Source: Paenibacillus nanensis (GTDB taxonomy: Bacteria > Bacillota > Bacilli > Paenibacillales > Paenibacillaceae). Taken from it: a DNA stretch of 64,000 nt. The translations under genes and the position numbers were made by a program. The notes under the pieces were generated by a model. The model did no database searches. It saw nothing but the letters and a program-made list of their open reading frames with translations, and was not told the DNA's origin. Positions 35,113-43,700 of the stretch are shown here, in pieces (the stretch's first letter is position 1; the number at the start of each line of letters is the position of its first letter). The stretch lies in NCBI RefSeq assembly GCF_003583765.1, contig NZ_QXQA01000008.1, forward strand, positions 62,001-126,000, in the 5' to 3' direction.

Positions 35113-35565
35113 ATGGCAATGAACGATACATCACGAATGATTACGATTTCGGAGGATATTTTCCATCATCCGGGGCTCGATATCTATTCCCAAATGGTTT
35201 ACATCGTATTGAGGGGATATTTGACCTCCGAATCCGATGCCTTGGAGGTATCGGAGGTGTCCAAGCTGGGCCGGATGAGCGAGAAGCAGGCGATCAAAGC
35301 GCTGCAGAAGCTGGTCGAGGCCAAAATTTTGCCGAACAAGCTGTACCGGCGGCTGGTCGGGGACTTCCGGGATGACCGGCTGACATGGGCGGCCAAGGGA
35401 CTTTTGCAATTCTGCAAGGAGAACCCGGCCATCGATATGCAGACGCTGCTCGAGCTCGTGGATGAATCGGGCGAAGAGGAACAGGATGTACGCAAGGCGT
35501 TAAGGGAGCTGAACCAGTACGGCTACCTGGAGGAGTACCCGGCTTGGAGACGTCTTGTTAATTAA
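35113..35565 (+). CDS. Winged-helix (DnaD/RepA-N-like) DNA-binding protein
   Basis: This 150-residue protein begins MAMNDTSRMITISEDIFHHP. Its first half, with LDIYSQMVYIVLRGYLTSES then KLGRMSEKQAIKALQKLVEA, resembles the replication-initiator/DnaD-type winged helix of plasmid and phage proteins. The second half has another predicted helical HTH (VRKALRELNQYGYLEEYP). The ATG at 35113 is chosen over the ATG at 35074 because of the AAAGGGG stretch before it and because the upstream extension is not family-like. It completes a three-gene cassette with the ParM/ParR-like genes. A strong terminator follows. Confidence 0.7.
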   Translation: MAMNDTSRMITISEDIFHHPGLDIYSQMVYIVLRGYLTSESDALEVSEVSKLGRMSEKQAIKALQKLVEAKILPNKLYRRLVGDFRDDRLTWAAKGLLQFCKENPAIDMQTLLELVDESGEEEQDVRKALRELNQYGYLEEYPAWRRLVN

Positions 35566-35581
35566 TTGATTCTAAAGAAAT

Positions 35582-35625
35582 GACTCCCATCAGTGATATT
35601 TATACTGGTGGGGGTCGTTTTTTTT
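35582..35625 (+). terminator. Terminator of the segregation cassette
   Basis: A 13-bp stem GACTCCCATCAGT / ACTGGTGGGGGTC (two G-U pairs) with a 9-nt loop is followed by GTTTTTTTTC. Confidence 0.93.
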
Positions 35626-35754
35626 CTACCAGATAACCCAGCATATGAAAGTAGTTAATAAGAACCTGGTCAAACGGAGCACTTATTTGAAATGGCGCGT
35701 TAAAAAATAATTATAAAAAACAACCTTTGATTCAATCATAGGTCTTTATGCCTA

Positions 35755-35783
35755 TTCAAACATAGGTACATCCGCAGTATGAT
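35755..35783 (+). promoter_or_regulatory. Promoter of the riboswitch-controlled adhesin gene
   Basis: TTCAAA (35755-35760), a 17-bp spacer and TATGAT (35778-35783) would start transcription near 35790, about 10-15 nt before the riboswitch aptamer. CATAGGT direct repeats at 35737 and 35761 flank the -35 box. Confidence 0.65.
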
Positions 35784-35799
35784 ACAAGCATCAACTCAA

Positions 35800-35892
35800 C
35801 TGAAAAAGGCAAATCACGGGGAACTGTGAGACGCAAAGCCAAGGGCCTGAACCATAGCGGGTAGATGCTATGGGTGGCAGCCGGTTGCCAAA
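35800..35892 (+). promoter_or_regulatory. Cyclic-di-GMP class I (GEMM-I) riboswitch aptamer
   Basis: The conserved GEMM-I blocks occur in order: GGCAAA (35808-35813), a short P2 hairpin (TCAC...GTGA), GACGCAAAGCC (35830-35840), GGGCCTGAACC, the P3 hairpin (CATAGC...GCTATG), and the closing GGCAGCCGGTTGCC (35877-35890). These match the tetraloop/receptor and ligand-binding architecture of c-di-GMP-I aptamers. It lies about 90 bp before a giant secreted repeat protein, a common target class. Confidence 0.93.
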
Positions 35893-35915
35893 GGGGGCGC
35901 ATAGGATTAACGACT

Positions 35916-35944
35916 ATGAACCTATTTAAGGTTTATTTTTTTTT
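35916..35944 (+). terminator. Expression-platform terminator of the c-di-GMP riboswitch
   Basis: An 8-bp AU-rich stem (ATGAACCT / AGGTTTAT, loop ATTTA) is followed by eight T residues. The upstream ATAGG (35901-35905) can instead pair with CCTAT (35921-35925) and disrupt it. This suggests a terminator/antiterminator switch, but the sign of control by c-di-GMP cannot be decided by eye. Confidence 0.7.
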
Positions 35945-35983
35945 GTCAAACGATTGAAAAGTTTAAGAAAGGTAGGAAAGAAA

Positions 35984-38900
35984 ATGAGGAGAAACAGAAG
36001 GTTATCGGTGTTTCTAGCGCTGTTAGTGCTTCTTCAAGCCGTCTTGCCGCTATCGCGGGTCTCGGCGGATACGAATGGGTCGATACTGCCTCCGAGCAAT
36101 CTCGCCGTGCAAATGATTACGGCCGATGATGTTAAGCTAACCTGGAGCGCAGTATTTGGGGCCACTGGCTATAATGTTTATGAGATCGCGGACGGGTCGT
36201 TAAATCTCGTAGGAACCGCAACGACAACGTCCTACACATTTTCCAATATGATAGAAGGAAGTTACCGGTATGTGGTTTCGACCTTAAGTCCAGATGGCGA
36301 GTCGGGACCTGGGGCGCCGGTTTCCTTTACCGTAACTTATCCGGAGATGGAGGCCCCGGCAACCCTAACACACACCATCGCTAACGGGAACGATGTCGTA
36401 CTGAGCTGGGCTGCTTCGGCTAACGCCGAGATCTACAATGTGTATCAGATCGGGGAAGACGGTCAAGGTACGCTAGTGAAGTCCACGTCCTCACGCACGT
36501 ACACGATTACGAATGCGCCAGAAGGTGTTTATACCTATGCGGTTACAGCATCCCATTCTCTATATGGCGTATCGCCGCTATCGGCAACCCTCCAAGTGAC
36601 GGTTACTAAACCGACAATGACGGCGCCGGCCAACTTGGCATTTACGATTACCAATCTGACGGATGTGACGCTCAGCTGGACATCCGTTCCTTATTCGACG
36701 AACTACCGGGTGTATCAAATTGTCGACGGGCAAAAAGTGCTCAAGAGTACAGTTGCCGCTACATCTGTGAAGTACGTTAACCTGCCTGCAGGAGACTACA
36801 CCTATCAGGTATTCAGCTACAGCGACCGGTTTGGCGAATCGGCCGAAGGCAGTGAAGTGAGTTTAACCGTAGGCAGCGTGACGATGGCTCCGCCGGCCGA
36901 GCTAACCTATAAGATCCAGAACGGCAACGACATCGTTCTGACTTGGACAGCTTCTTCAAATGCGGACAGCTACAAGATTTACCAAATTATCGACGGGGTT
37001 CCCGTATTGAAAAGCACGGTCAAAACGACGACGGTCACCTATTCCAATATGCCGTCGGGGGATTACCAGTACGAGGTACATAGTAACTCCAGCCGGTACG
37101 GGGAATCGGAGACAGGCACACCAATTCGCTTTAATCTTACAGTGCCGACTATGCAGCCTCCGGCCAATATCATTCAAAAGCTGACGTCTCCTACAAGCTT
37201 CTCTTTATCCTGGGATTCGGCTGATTATGCAACCAGTTACAAAGTCTACCAAGTTGTAGACGGGAAGAAGGTGCTTAAGAGTACGGTTACGGGTCTGACC
37301 GTTGCTTACTCGAATATGGCTCCAGGCGAGTACAGTTATATCGTACATGCATACTCCAGCCGTTTCGGCGAATCTGCAGAGGGCGCCGAAATTACGTTTA
37401 CAGTCGAAGGCGTTGTACTGGATGCACCGACGAACCTAACGTATACGCTGACTAATTTCAACGATATTACGTTGAAATGGACGGGTGCCGCGAATGCAAC
37501 CGGTTATAAAGTGTATCAGATTGTCGATGGACAAAAAGTGCTGAAGGGCACCGTATCCGGCTTGACGGTGACCTATACGAATGTGCCCGAAGGAAGCTAT
37601 GAGTATGAAGTGCATTCCACATCCGCACTGCTTGGGGAGTCTCCTGAAGGAGCGGCAATCTCGCTGACTGTCGTCTACCCGACGATCCTGCCTCCGGCCA
37701 ATCTGACTTACAAGGTGCAAAACGGCAATGATGTCGTGTTGTCTTGGCAGCAGGCCGCAAATGCCAATAGCTATAAGGTGTACGAGCTAGTAGATGGACA
37801 AGAAGTATTGAAGTCCACTGTCACCGCGCTCGCGGCGACACTTTCCAATGTCTCGGAGGGCGAGCATACCTATGTTGTTCGTACCGTAAGTAGTCGTTTT
37901 GGCCAGTCCATAGACGGCACGCAAGTCGAGCTTACGATGGTATTCCCTGTCATGGCCGCGCCGGGCAATATTACACAGAGCATAGCGAACGGGAATGACC
38001 TTACCTTAAGATGGGGAAGCGCGCCTTATGCGAACTCCTATAAGGTTTATCAAATCGTGGATGGACAAAAGGAGCTTAAAACGACGGTAACGGGTACAAA
38101 CGCGACGTTTGCAAAGCTTCCTGCGGGAGACTATACGTTTGTCATTCATTCCTATAGCAACCGATACGGGGAGTCACGTGAAGGCGGCCAGATTGACGTT
38201 ACGATTGAACATCAGGAAATGGCTCCGCCGGCTAATCTGAAGCAGACGGTGCTGAACGGCAACGACATCAAGCTTCAGTGGGATGCCGCGACCTATGCGA
38301 CCTCTTATAATGTTTACCAAATCGTAAATGATCAGAAAATACTGAAGATGAGCCTGTCGAAAACAACGTATACGTTTGCCAACATGCCGGAAGGAGATTA
38401 CACCTTTGTTGTTCATTCGGTGAGCACGCGTTTCGGCGAGTCCGAACAGGGAAGCGAGGTAAGCTTCACGCTATCCTTCCCGATTATGGAGGCGCCTGGC
38501 GATATCTCCAAAAGTATTGTTAACGGTAATGATATTAAGCTTCAGTGGGTTGCTTCGACCTATGCGACCTCCTACAACATCTATCAAATCGTAGATGGTC
38601 AAAAGGTATTAAAGAGGAGTCAAACAGGAACAACCTTTACGTTTGCCAACATGCCGGAAGGGGAATATACATTTGTCGTTCATTCGGTGAGCTCGCGTTT
38701 TGGCGAATCCGAGCAGGGAAGCAAGCTAAGCTTCGCTTTAATTTTCCCGATCATGCAAGCGCCAAGTAATCTTACGAGCAGTATTGCGAACGGGAATGAT
38801 ATTGTGTTGAAATGGAATGCCGCGGCCTATTCGACGGCCTATACGGTGTACCAAATCGTGGATGGAGAGAAAGTGCTGAAGGCAACGGTGAAATCCAACT

Positions 38901-40849
38901 CGGCGACGCTCACCAATATGCCGGAGGGACCATACCTTTTCGAAGTTCACTCGTACAGCGACCGTTTTGGCGAATCGCCGGAAGGGACGCAAAAGTCTCT
39001 TACACTGACTTGGCCGATTCTTCAAGCGCCTAAGCTTACGGCGACAGTTGTTAATGCGAATGACATTACGTTTACTTGGCCTTCGGCCGCATGGGTAAGC
39101 GAGTACCGGCTGTACGAGGTTAACGGCGAAACGCGCACCTTAGTCTACAAAGGTACCGCGCTTAAAGCACAAGTGTATAACTTAACGGAGGATACCCACC
39201 GTTATGTCTTAACCGTATATAACACCCGATTCGGAGAGTCAGCCCCTTCCGAAGCGGTAGAAAAGACCATCGTTTACCCGGTTATGCAGGCGCCGGAAGC
39301 GAGCCTTGTGCTCCTGGACAAAACAACCGCACGAATTAGCTGGGACTTTGTTATCTATGCGAATGGGTATAATGTGTACGAGCTGGTGGATGGAGAGCCG
39401 GTTCTGCTTATCAAGAACTTGAATAACTTATCCTACAAGATTTCGGATCTGTCTTATAAGAATCATTACTACTATGTAACATCTTACAGCAATTCCTTTG
39501 GGGAGTCGGAACCTTCGGCTATTGTCGAGGCGAAGCTGATCGTTGACACGGAAGCGCCTAAGACTGTGGCTACAGCGCCGGAGGGCTGGACGAACCAAAA
39601 CGCCGAAATCACATTGAAAGCGACCGATAATGAAACAGGTGTTGCGAATACATTCTACTCCTTGGATGGCGGCAGCTTTGTTGCCGGCACGGCATTGACT
39701 GTAAGTGAAGCCGGGGTGCACACGCTCACGTTCTATTCAGTTGACAATGTAGGCAACAAGGAGCAGGAGCAGACGATCGAGATTAAAATTGATAAAACGT
39801 CTCCTGTAACAAGCGCATCAGCGCCTGTCGATTGGAGCAAGGATGATGTAGTCGTCACTTTTGCGGGTGCAGATGAACGAAGTGGAGTGGCGAAGACGTA
39901 TTACGCTGTGAACGGCGGAGCTTATACGGAGGGCACGGCTGCTGCCGTAACGTCGGAAGGGGTGAACCAGGTGCGGTTCTACTCCGTAGACCAAGCGGGC
40001 AACAAGGAGCAGGAGCAGACGATCGAGGTTAAGATCGATAAGACGGCCCCGGTAACAAGCGCAGCGGCACCTGCCGGCTGGAGTAAGGATAATATTTCGG
40101 TCACATTCGAAGCGACGGACGCACAAAGCGGAGTAGCGAAAACGTATTACGCCGTAAACGACGAAGCCTTTAAGGAAGGCGGGACTGTTTCCGTAACGTC
40201 GGAAGGGGTGAACCAAGTGCGGTTCTACTCTGTCGACCTGGCGGGCAACAAGGAGCAGGAGCAGACGATCAAGGTGAAGATCGATAAGACGGCGCCAACG
40301 ATCAGCTTCAATCCAGAACACGAATACGCGATGGGCTCGTCCCTTATACTCAACTATAATGCGGTGGATGAGCTCTCCGGCATTACGGAACAATCAGCAA
40401 CTATAGCGGGACCAAACGATGCAGCTGCGGTACCTGCTGCGAAAGGCTCGACGTTCACCTTCAAAAATCCAGGCGTCTATACGATAACGATCCGCGCAAC
40501 CAACGGAGCAGGTTTGACTACAGTACTGGAAAAGCAAGTGACGGTATATTTGGCAGCAAATATTGAAGTAACACCTGCTATTATTAAGGGCAACAAGGGT
40601 GAGTTCACGGTCCGAGTAACGTTGCCGGCAGGATTTAACACACAGGGGTTCGATTTGCTTTCGGTGACACTCAATGGGGTGAAGGCCCTAAGCAGCAATA
40701 ACGGGTACTTCAATCAGGCGAAGAACGGGCAGTTTAAATTCGAGCGTTCCGACTTTGCATGGTCCGGTTCGGAAGCGGTTCTCCAATTCCGCGGGTATGT
40801 GAATGGTATCCTTGTTGTTGGGCAGACCAAGGTGAAGGTACAGAAGTGA
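35984..40849 (+). CDS. Giant secreted fibronectin-III-repeat protein, c-di-GMP controlled
   Basis: The 1621-residue protein starts at ATG 35984 (AAGGTAGG 7 nt upstream; the TTG at 35954 has no site). It has a signal peptide (RRLSVFLALLVLLQAVLPLS). Thirteen fibronectin-III-like modules of about 90 residues follow, each with NGNDIVLxW near its start, a YKVYQIVDGQKVLK core and a RFGES end. Three OmpL47-type modules with (A/T)FYSxDxxGNKEQEQTI come next, then one more Ig-like module and a C-terminal domain I do not recognise (residues about 1530-1621). No LPXTG, SLH or membrane anchor is visible. It is probably a matrix or adhesion protein for multicellular or surface-attached growth, consistent with the riboswitch in its leader. 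Confidence 0.92.
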   Translation: MRRNRRLSVFLALLVLLQAVLPLSRVSADTNGSILPPSNLAVQMITADDVKLTWSAVFGATGYNVYEIADGSLNLVGTATTTSYTFSNMIEGSYRYVVSTLSPDGESGPGAPVSFTVTYPEMEAPATLTHTIANGNDVVLSWAASANAEIYNVYQIGEDGQGTLVKSTSSRTYTITNAPEGVYTYAVTASHSLYGVSPLSATLQVTVTKPTMTAPANLAFTITNLTDVTLSWTSVPYSTNYRVYQIVDGQKVLKSTVAATSVKYVNLPAGDYTYQVFSYSDRFGESAEGSEVSLTVGSVTMAPPAELTYKIQNGNDIVLTWTASSNADSYKIYQIIDGVPVLKSTVKTTTVTYSNMPSGDYQYEVHSNSSRYGESETGTPIRFNLTVPTMQPPANIIQKLTSPTSFSLSWDSADYATSYKVYQVVDGKKVLKSTVTGLTVAYSNMAPGEYSYIVHAYSSRFGESAEGAEITFTVEGVVLDAPTNLTYTLTNFNDITLKWTGAANATGYKVYQIVDGQKVLKGTVSGLTVTYTNVPEGSYEYEVHSTSALLGESPEGAAISLTVVYPTILPPANLTYKVQNGNDVVLSWQQAANANSYKVYELVDGQEVLKSTVTALAATLSNVSEGEHTYVVRTVSSRFGQSIDGTQVELTMVFPVMAAPGNITQSIANGNDLTLRWGSAPYANSYKVYQIVDGQKELKTTVTGTNATFAKLPAGDYTFVIHSYSNRYGESREGGQIDVTIEHQEMAPPANLKQTVLNGNDIKLQWDAATYATSYNVYQIVNDQKILKMSLSKTTYTFANMPEGDYTFVVHSVSTRFGESEQGSEVSFTLSFPIMEAPGDISKSIVNGNDIKLQWVASTYATSYNIYQIVDGQKVLKRSQTGTTFTFANMPEGEYTFVVHSVSSRFGESEQGSKLSFALIFPIMQAPSNLTSSIANGNDIVLKWNAAAYSTAYTVYQIVDGEKVLKATVKSNSATLTNMPEGPYLFEVHSYSDRFGESPEGTQKSLTLTWPILQAPKLTATVVNANDITFTWPSAAWVSEYRLYEVNGETRTLVYKGTALKAQVYNLTEDTHRYVLTVYNTRFGESAPSEAVEKTIVYPVMQAPEASLVLLDKTTARISWDFVIYANGYNVYELVDGEPVLLIKNLNNLSYKISDLSYKNHYYYVTSYSNSFGESEPSAIVEAKLIVDTEAPKTVATAPEGWTNQNAEITLKATDNETGVANTFYSLDGGSFVAGTALTVSEAGVHTLTFYSVDNVGNKEQEQTIEIKIDKTSPVTSASAPVDWSKDDVVVTFAGADERSGVAKTYYAVNGGAYTEGTAAAVTSEGVNQVRFYSVDQAGNKEQEQTIEVKIDKTAPVTSAAAPAGWSKDNISVTFEATDAQSGVAKTYYAVNDEAFKEGGTVSVTSEGVNQVRFYSVDLAGNKEQEQTIKVKIDKTAPTISFNPEHEYAMGSSLILNYNAVDELSGITEQSATIAGPNDAAAVPAAKGSTFTFKNPGVYTITIRATNGAGLTTVLEKQVTVYLAANIEVTPAIIKGNKGEFTVRVTLPAGFNTQGFDLLSVTLNGVKALSSNNGYFNQAKNGQFKFERSDFAWSGSEAVLQFRGYVNGILVVGQTKVKVQK

Positions 40850-40879
40850 GATAACGGCAACTTGTCATAAAAAGCAGCA

Positions 40880-40926
40880 AAGCGGCGGCCTCGGTCATGT
40901 TGGACCAAGGCCGCTTGTTTTATTTT
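40880..40926 (+). terminator. Terminator of the FN3 protein gene
   Basis: A GC-rich imperfect stem (AAGCGG..CC..GGTC with GGACC..GG..CCGCTT) is followed by a T-rich tail (TGTTTTATTTTA), 30 bp after the stop codon. Confidence 0.8.
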
Positions 40927-41044
40927 ATAGCCGGTATCCGGAAGGGCGAATGCGCAGACATGACGCTACCGTCGTCGTTGTATCGGTTGGGATGTTCCTG
41001 GGCGGGCATAATGGATAAATGACGCGCCATAGGAAGGAGCCGAA

Positions 41045-41629
41045 ATGTTGAGAGACGCTAATCCATTTGTAATACTCCCCGAAGAGGCCGCGCCTGAGGA
41101 CATTCAGCAATGTGAGCGCTGCGAGCTGTCGAAGCAGCGGACTCGCGTCATCTGGGGCGAAGGAAATCCGGATGCGCCGATTGTTTTCATATTGGATAAT
41201 CCCGGAGCAAGGGAAGACCGGGAAGGGAATGCGTTTTTGTGCGGCACTCGGGAGACGCTCCAGTACGGGATGAGGGAAGCGGGAATAAGCGTAGATGAGG
41301 TTTACGTCACCTACCTGCTTAAATGCAGGCCGATCCGCGCTTATAACAAGCCGGAGGCAAGAGAAGCCTGCGCTCCGCATTTGCAGATGCAGCTTTTGGC
41401 GAAGCGGCCGCTTGTTCTTTTTGGGTTCGGTAATATTGTGGCCGAAACGTTGCTGCCCCTGAATGAAAACCCGACGGTTAAGGAATTGAGAGGGAGCTGG
41501 CACTCGCTCCGGGGGACGCCTATCGGCTTCACTTATCACCCGCTTGCTGTAAGAAGGCGTCCCAATTTAATGAAAATATTCGTCGATGATCTCACGGCTC
41601 TTAAGGATAAGCTGAAGGAGCTTACCTAG
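41045..41629 (+). CDS. Uracil-DNA glycosylase family protein (Fe-S, family 4/5-like)
   Basis: This 194-residue protein has the UDG-superfamily fold markers: the substrate loop ILDNPGAREDREGNAF (family-4 GEAPGxxE replaced by DNPGARED), the conserved strand YVTYLLKCRPIRAYNKPEAR, and the HP motif in FTYHPLAVRRRP. Four cysteines (CERC at residues 23-26, LKC, EAC) are placed as in [4Fe-4S]-binding family-4 enzymes. These remove uracil from DNA. The altered first motif leaves the exact activity open. A ribosome site GGAAGGAG precedes the ATG. Its end overlaps the convergent membrane-protein gene by 8 bp. Confidence 0.87.
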   Translation: MLRDANPFVILPEEAAPEDIQQCERCELSKQRTRVIWGEGNPDAPIVFILDNPGAREDREGNAFLCGTRETLQYGMREAGISVDEVYVTYLLKCRPIRAYNKPEAREACAPHLQMQLLAKRPLVLFGFGNIVAETLLPLNENPTVKELRGSWHSLRGTPIGFTYHPLAVRRRPNLMKIFVDDLTALKDKLKELT

Positions 41630-42317
41630 AAGTTGCTGCTTTAGGCTTGGAGCGTTGCCACATGCTCGCTGCGAGCCATAGGCACCCGACCGTAATCAGT
41701 AATCCATGCGCGACGCGCACGGGCTGGGTTGCCAAATACTGCGGAAGATAGAGCAGAAATCCTACAGCAATCGGAATAGCGCTCCATTTGGATAAAAGGC
41801 GAGATCTCCACACAGCGGCTGCGGCAACCATTGCGCCAATCGCAAGCAATACGAGGCCGACCAGAATCATGCTGAAGCCGGGACCGAACCGGATATCATC
41901 CGCTAGGCCCATCAAGTCCGTATTTTGCTGACTGACAGCTTCCTGGCCGATTGCGGACAGGCCGTAAACTTCAGCGCCATAGTACGGCAATGTCAGCCCG
42001 ATTCCCAGCCAAGCCAACAATAGACCGTAGAAGGCAAGCCTTCTTGCGGCAGTCCCCTGCAAAGACAGGTTTAAACTCATGAAGCCGAAAGTCAATAAAA
42101 CGAAGGCAAGGATGGCCATCACATGAGATGTCATCCAGTCCGCGGAACCGAACGCCTCGGCGCCCAGCAAGGATGTTTCATCTGAGAAAGGACGAAGCGC
42201 AGGATACAGCACGAACAGAACGCCGGCGACGGCTAAAGCAATAGCGCCGAGCCGGATACGGAATGACGCGATGCGTTCCTCTGCTGAAGCAAGGCCATAA
42301 CTGTTTTTCATAATCAT
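41622..42317 (-). CDS. Six-helix membrane protein, function unknown
   Basis: This 231-residue protein has about six hydrophobic segments (LGAIALAVAGVLFVLYPALR, HVMAILAFVLLTFGFMSLNL, FSMILVGLVLLAIGAMVAAA) and a C-terminal pair of helices. It carries no motif I can name. The start at 42317 (MIMKNSYG) is chosen over ATG 42347 because GGGGGA lies 7 nt upstream, and the 42347 frame would read through an operator. Two near-identical palindromes in its promoter indicate specific repression, probably by a TetR-type protein encoded elsewhere. Confidence 0.75.
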   Translation of the reverse strand: MIMKNSYGLASAEERIASFRIRLGAIALAVAGVLFVLYPALRPFSDETSLLGAEAFGSADWMTSHVMAILAFVLLTFGFMSLNLSLQGTAARRLAFYGLLLAWLGIGLTLPYYGAEVYGLSAIGQEAVSQQNTDLMGLADDIRFGPGFSMILVGLVLLAIGAMVAAAAVWRSRLLSKWSAIPIAVGFLLYLPQYLATQPVRVAHGLLITVGCLWLAASMWQRSKPKAATSR

Positions 42318-42333
42318 CGTGAATCCCCCCATG

Positions 42334-42396
42334 AAAACTAATATCATTAGTTTTAACTTCGTTTTCCATCTTAACTAATACCATTAGTTTTTGCAA
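42334..42396 (-). promoter_or_regulatory. Promoter with twin palindromic operators
   Basis: On the minus strand TTGCAA (42391-42396), a 17-bp spacer and TAAGAT (42368-42373) form a promoter. The palindrome AACTAAT-N3-ATTAGTT fills the spacer (42373-42389). A second, longer copy AAAACTAAT-N3-ATTAGTTTT lies at 42334-42354, downstream of the start site. Centres are 37 bp apart. This arrangement fits a dimeric repressor. Confidence 0.8.
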
Positions 42397-42439
42397 GTAA
42401 AAATTTTATGAAGGTTAGGTCAATCCTTTTTTTATCCCA

Positions 42440-42476
42440 ATACAAAAAGAGCGTTCATTGGCAATGAGCGCTCTTT
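42440..42476 (-). terminator. Terminator of the acyltransferase gene
   Basis: A 14-bp stem (AAAGAGCGTTCATT / AATGAGCGCTCTTT, one mismatch or G-U pair) with a 3-nt loop gives a UUUUU tail on the minus strand, 14 bp past the gene's stop. Confidence 0.9.
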
Positions 42477-42489
42477 CTGCACGTATAGA

Positions 42490-43605
42490 CTATAAAATTC
42501 GCTTAACTCCAGGGATGCTGCGCAAAACTGCGGATACCAGGAAGCAGAGCGTCACGCTGAGCGCAGACACGATCACCCACTTGATGGCCGGCGGCCAGCC
42601 GGCATGGCGGAAAGCGAGAGTCCAGCCTACGATAACAGGCGGATGGATCAAATAAACGGCATAAGCATGGGCCGACAACCATTTACGCAGAGCCCCGGAT
42701 TGGTAGAAACGGGCTTGAAACAGCTGCAGCAGCTTCAGGATGATGCCGAAGCATACGAAAGGCTCCCAAAACGCATAGAGCAGGGCCTGAATGTTCAGGC
42801 CTCCTTCGAACGTAAAGCTGCCTTCCAGCGCGCCGGTGAGGATAAAGCCGATCGGCAGGACGGGAACGGCACAGACGGCAATCCATCCCCACAGCCTAAC
42901 GGTTCGGGCGGGGAGGCTTTGCAGCCAATTGTTCCGGTAAGCGAGCACGCCGGCGATGAACAATAAGATGTAGGACGGGAAATATCCGAATTGGAGTCCA
43001 AGAGGTCCTTGGCCGGCCGGATAAACAAAGCGGACTGCGAAGGAAGCAAGGCCGATGCCAATGGCGGTCACAAGCAGAGCTTTATTCGAAGGGAAAGGAC
43101 GCTCGCCTTGACTCCGTGTTACGCCTGCCTTACGGAAAATCACGTACAACACGGCAAAATAAATCGAAGCTTCCAGAAACCAAGCCGGTCCAACGAATAC
43201 CTGGTTAAAGCTCCACACCTCGGCGCGGTAAAACCCTCCAAGCGATATTTGCCCGCGCAATTGCGCAAACCAATACGTGATTGGTCCGATAACGAAGCAG
43301 TAGAGAAGGAGGGGGAGCCCTAGCCGGATGAGCCGGTCCTTGATGAATCGGCCTGCCCCTTTTCGGTCATAGGATGACGGAATAAAATAGGACGACAGAA
43401 AGAAAAACAACCCCATAAAAAAGGCTTGGCAAACCGCTGTAAAAATGGTCAGCAGAATCGAAGTGACCGTCAAGCCGCCGCTCGCAACCACATCGACCAA
43501 AATCCATGAGCCGGCAGCACCATACGCGATCGAGGTATGAAACACGACGACGAGAATCGTCAGCGCCGTCCGCAGGTTGTCCAAATAATCAAGCCGTTGA
43601 TTCAG
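42490..43605 (-). CDS. Membrane acyltransferase family 3 (OafA-like) protein
   Basis: The protein has about ten membrane helices and the family N-terminus DYLDNLRTALTILVVVFHTS with the catalytic-type histidine (VFHTS). Family members transfer acetyl or succinyl groups to sugars of surface polysaccharides or to antibiotics. The start is a problem. A perfect AGGAGG (43613-43618) is correctly spaced only for a CTG codon at 43605 (LNQRLDYLDN). The ATG at 43641 lies upstream of that site and has none of its own. I therefore place the start at the rare CTG, giving 371 residues. The other reading adds 12 residues. Confidence 0.85.
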   Translation of the reverse strand: MNQRLDYLDNLRTALTILVVVFHTSIAYGAAGSWILVDVVASGGLTVTSILLTIFTAVCQAFFMGLFFFLSSYFIPSSYDRKGAGRFIKDRLIRLGLPLLLYCFVIGPITYWFAQLRGQISLGGFYRAEVWSFNQVFVGPAWFLEASIYFAVLYVIFRKAGVTRSQGERPFPSNKALLVTAIGIGLASFAVRFVYPAGQGPLGLQFGYFPSYILLFIAGVLAYRNNWLQSLPARTVRLWGWIAVCAVPVLPIGFILTGALEGSFTFEGGLNIQALLYAFWEPFVCFGIILKLLQLFQARFYQSGALRKWLSAHAYAVYLIHPPVIVGWTLAFRHAGWPPAIKWVIVSALSVTLCFLVSAVLRSIPGVKRIL

Positions 43606-43700
43606 AATAATTCCTCCTGTTATTGAAATCGACGACTTCATTATAGGGGGAAACGCAAAATTGAACAGTTGGAAAATGACATTTTACACATATTCATCCT

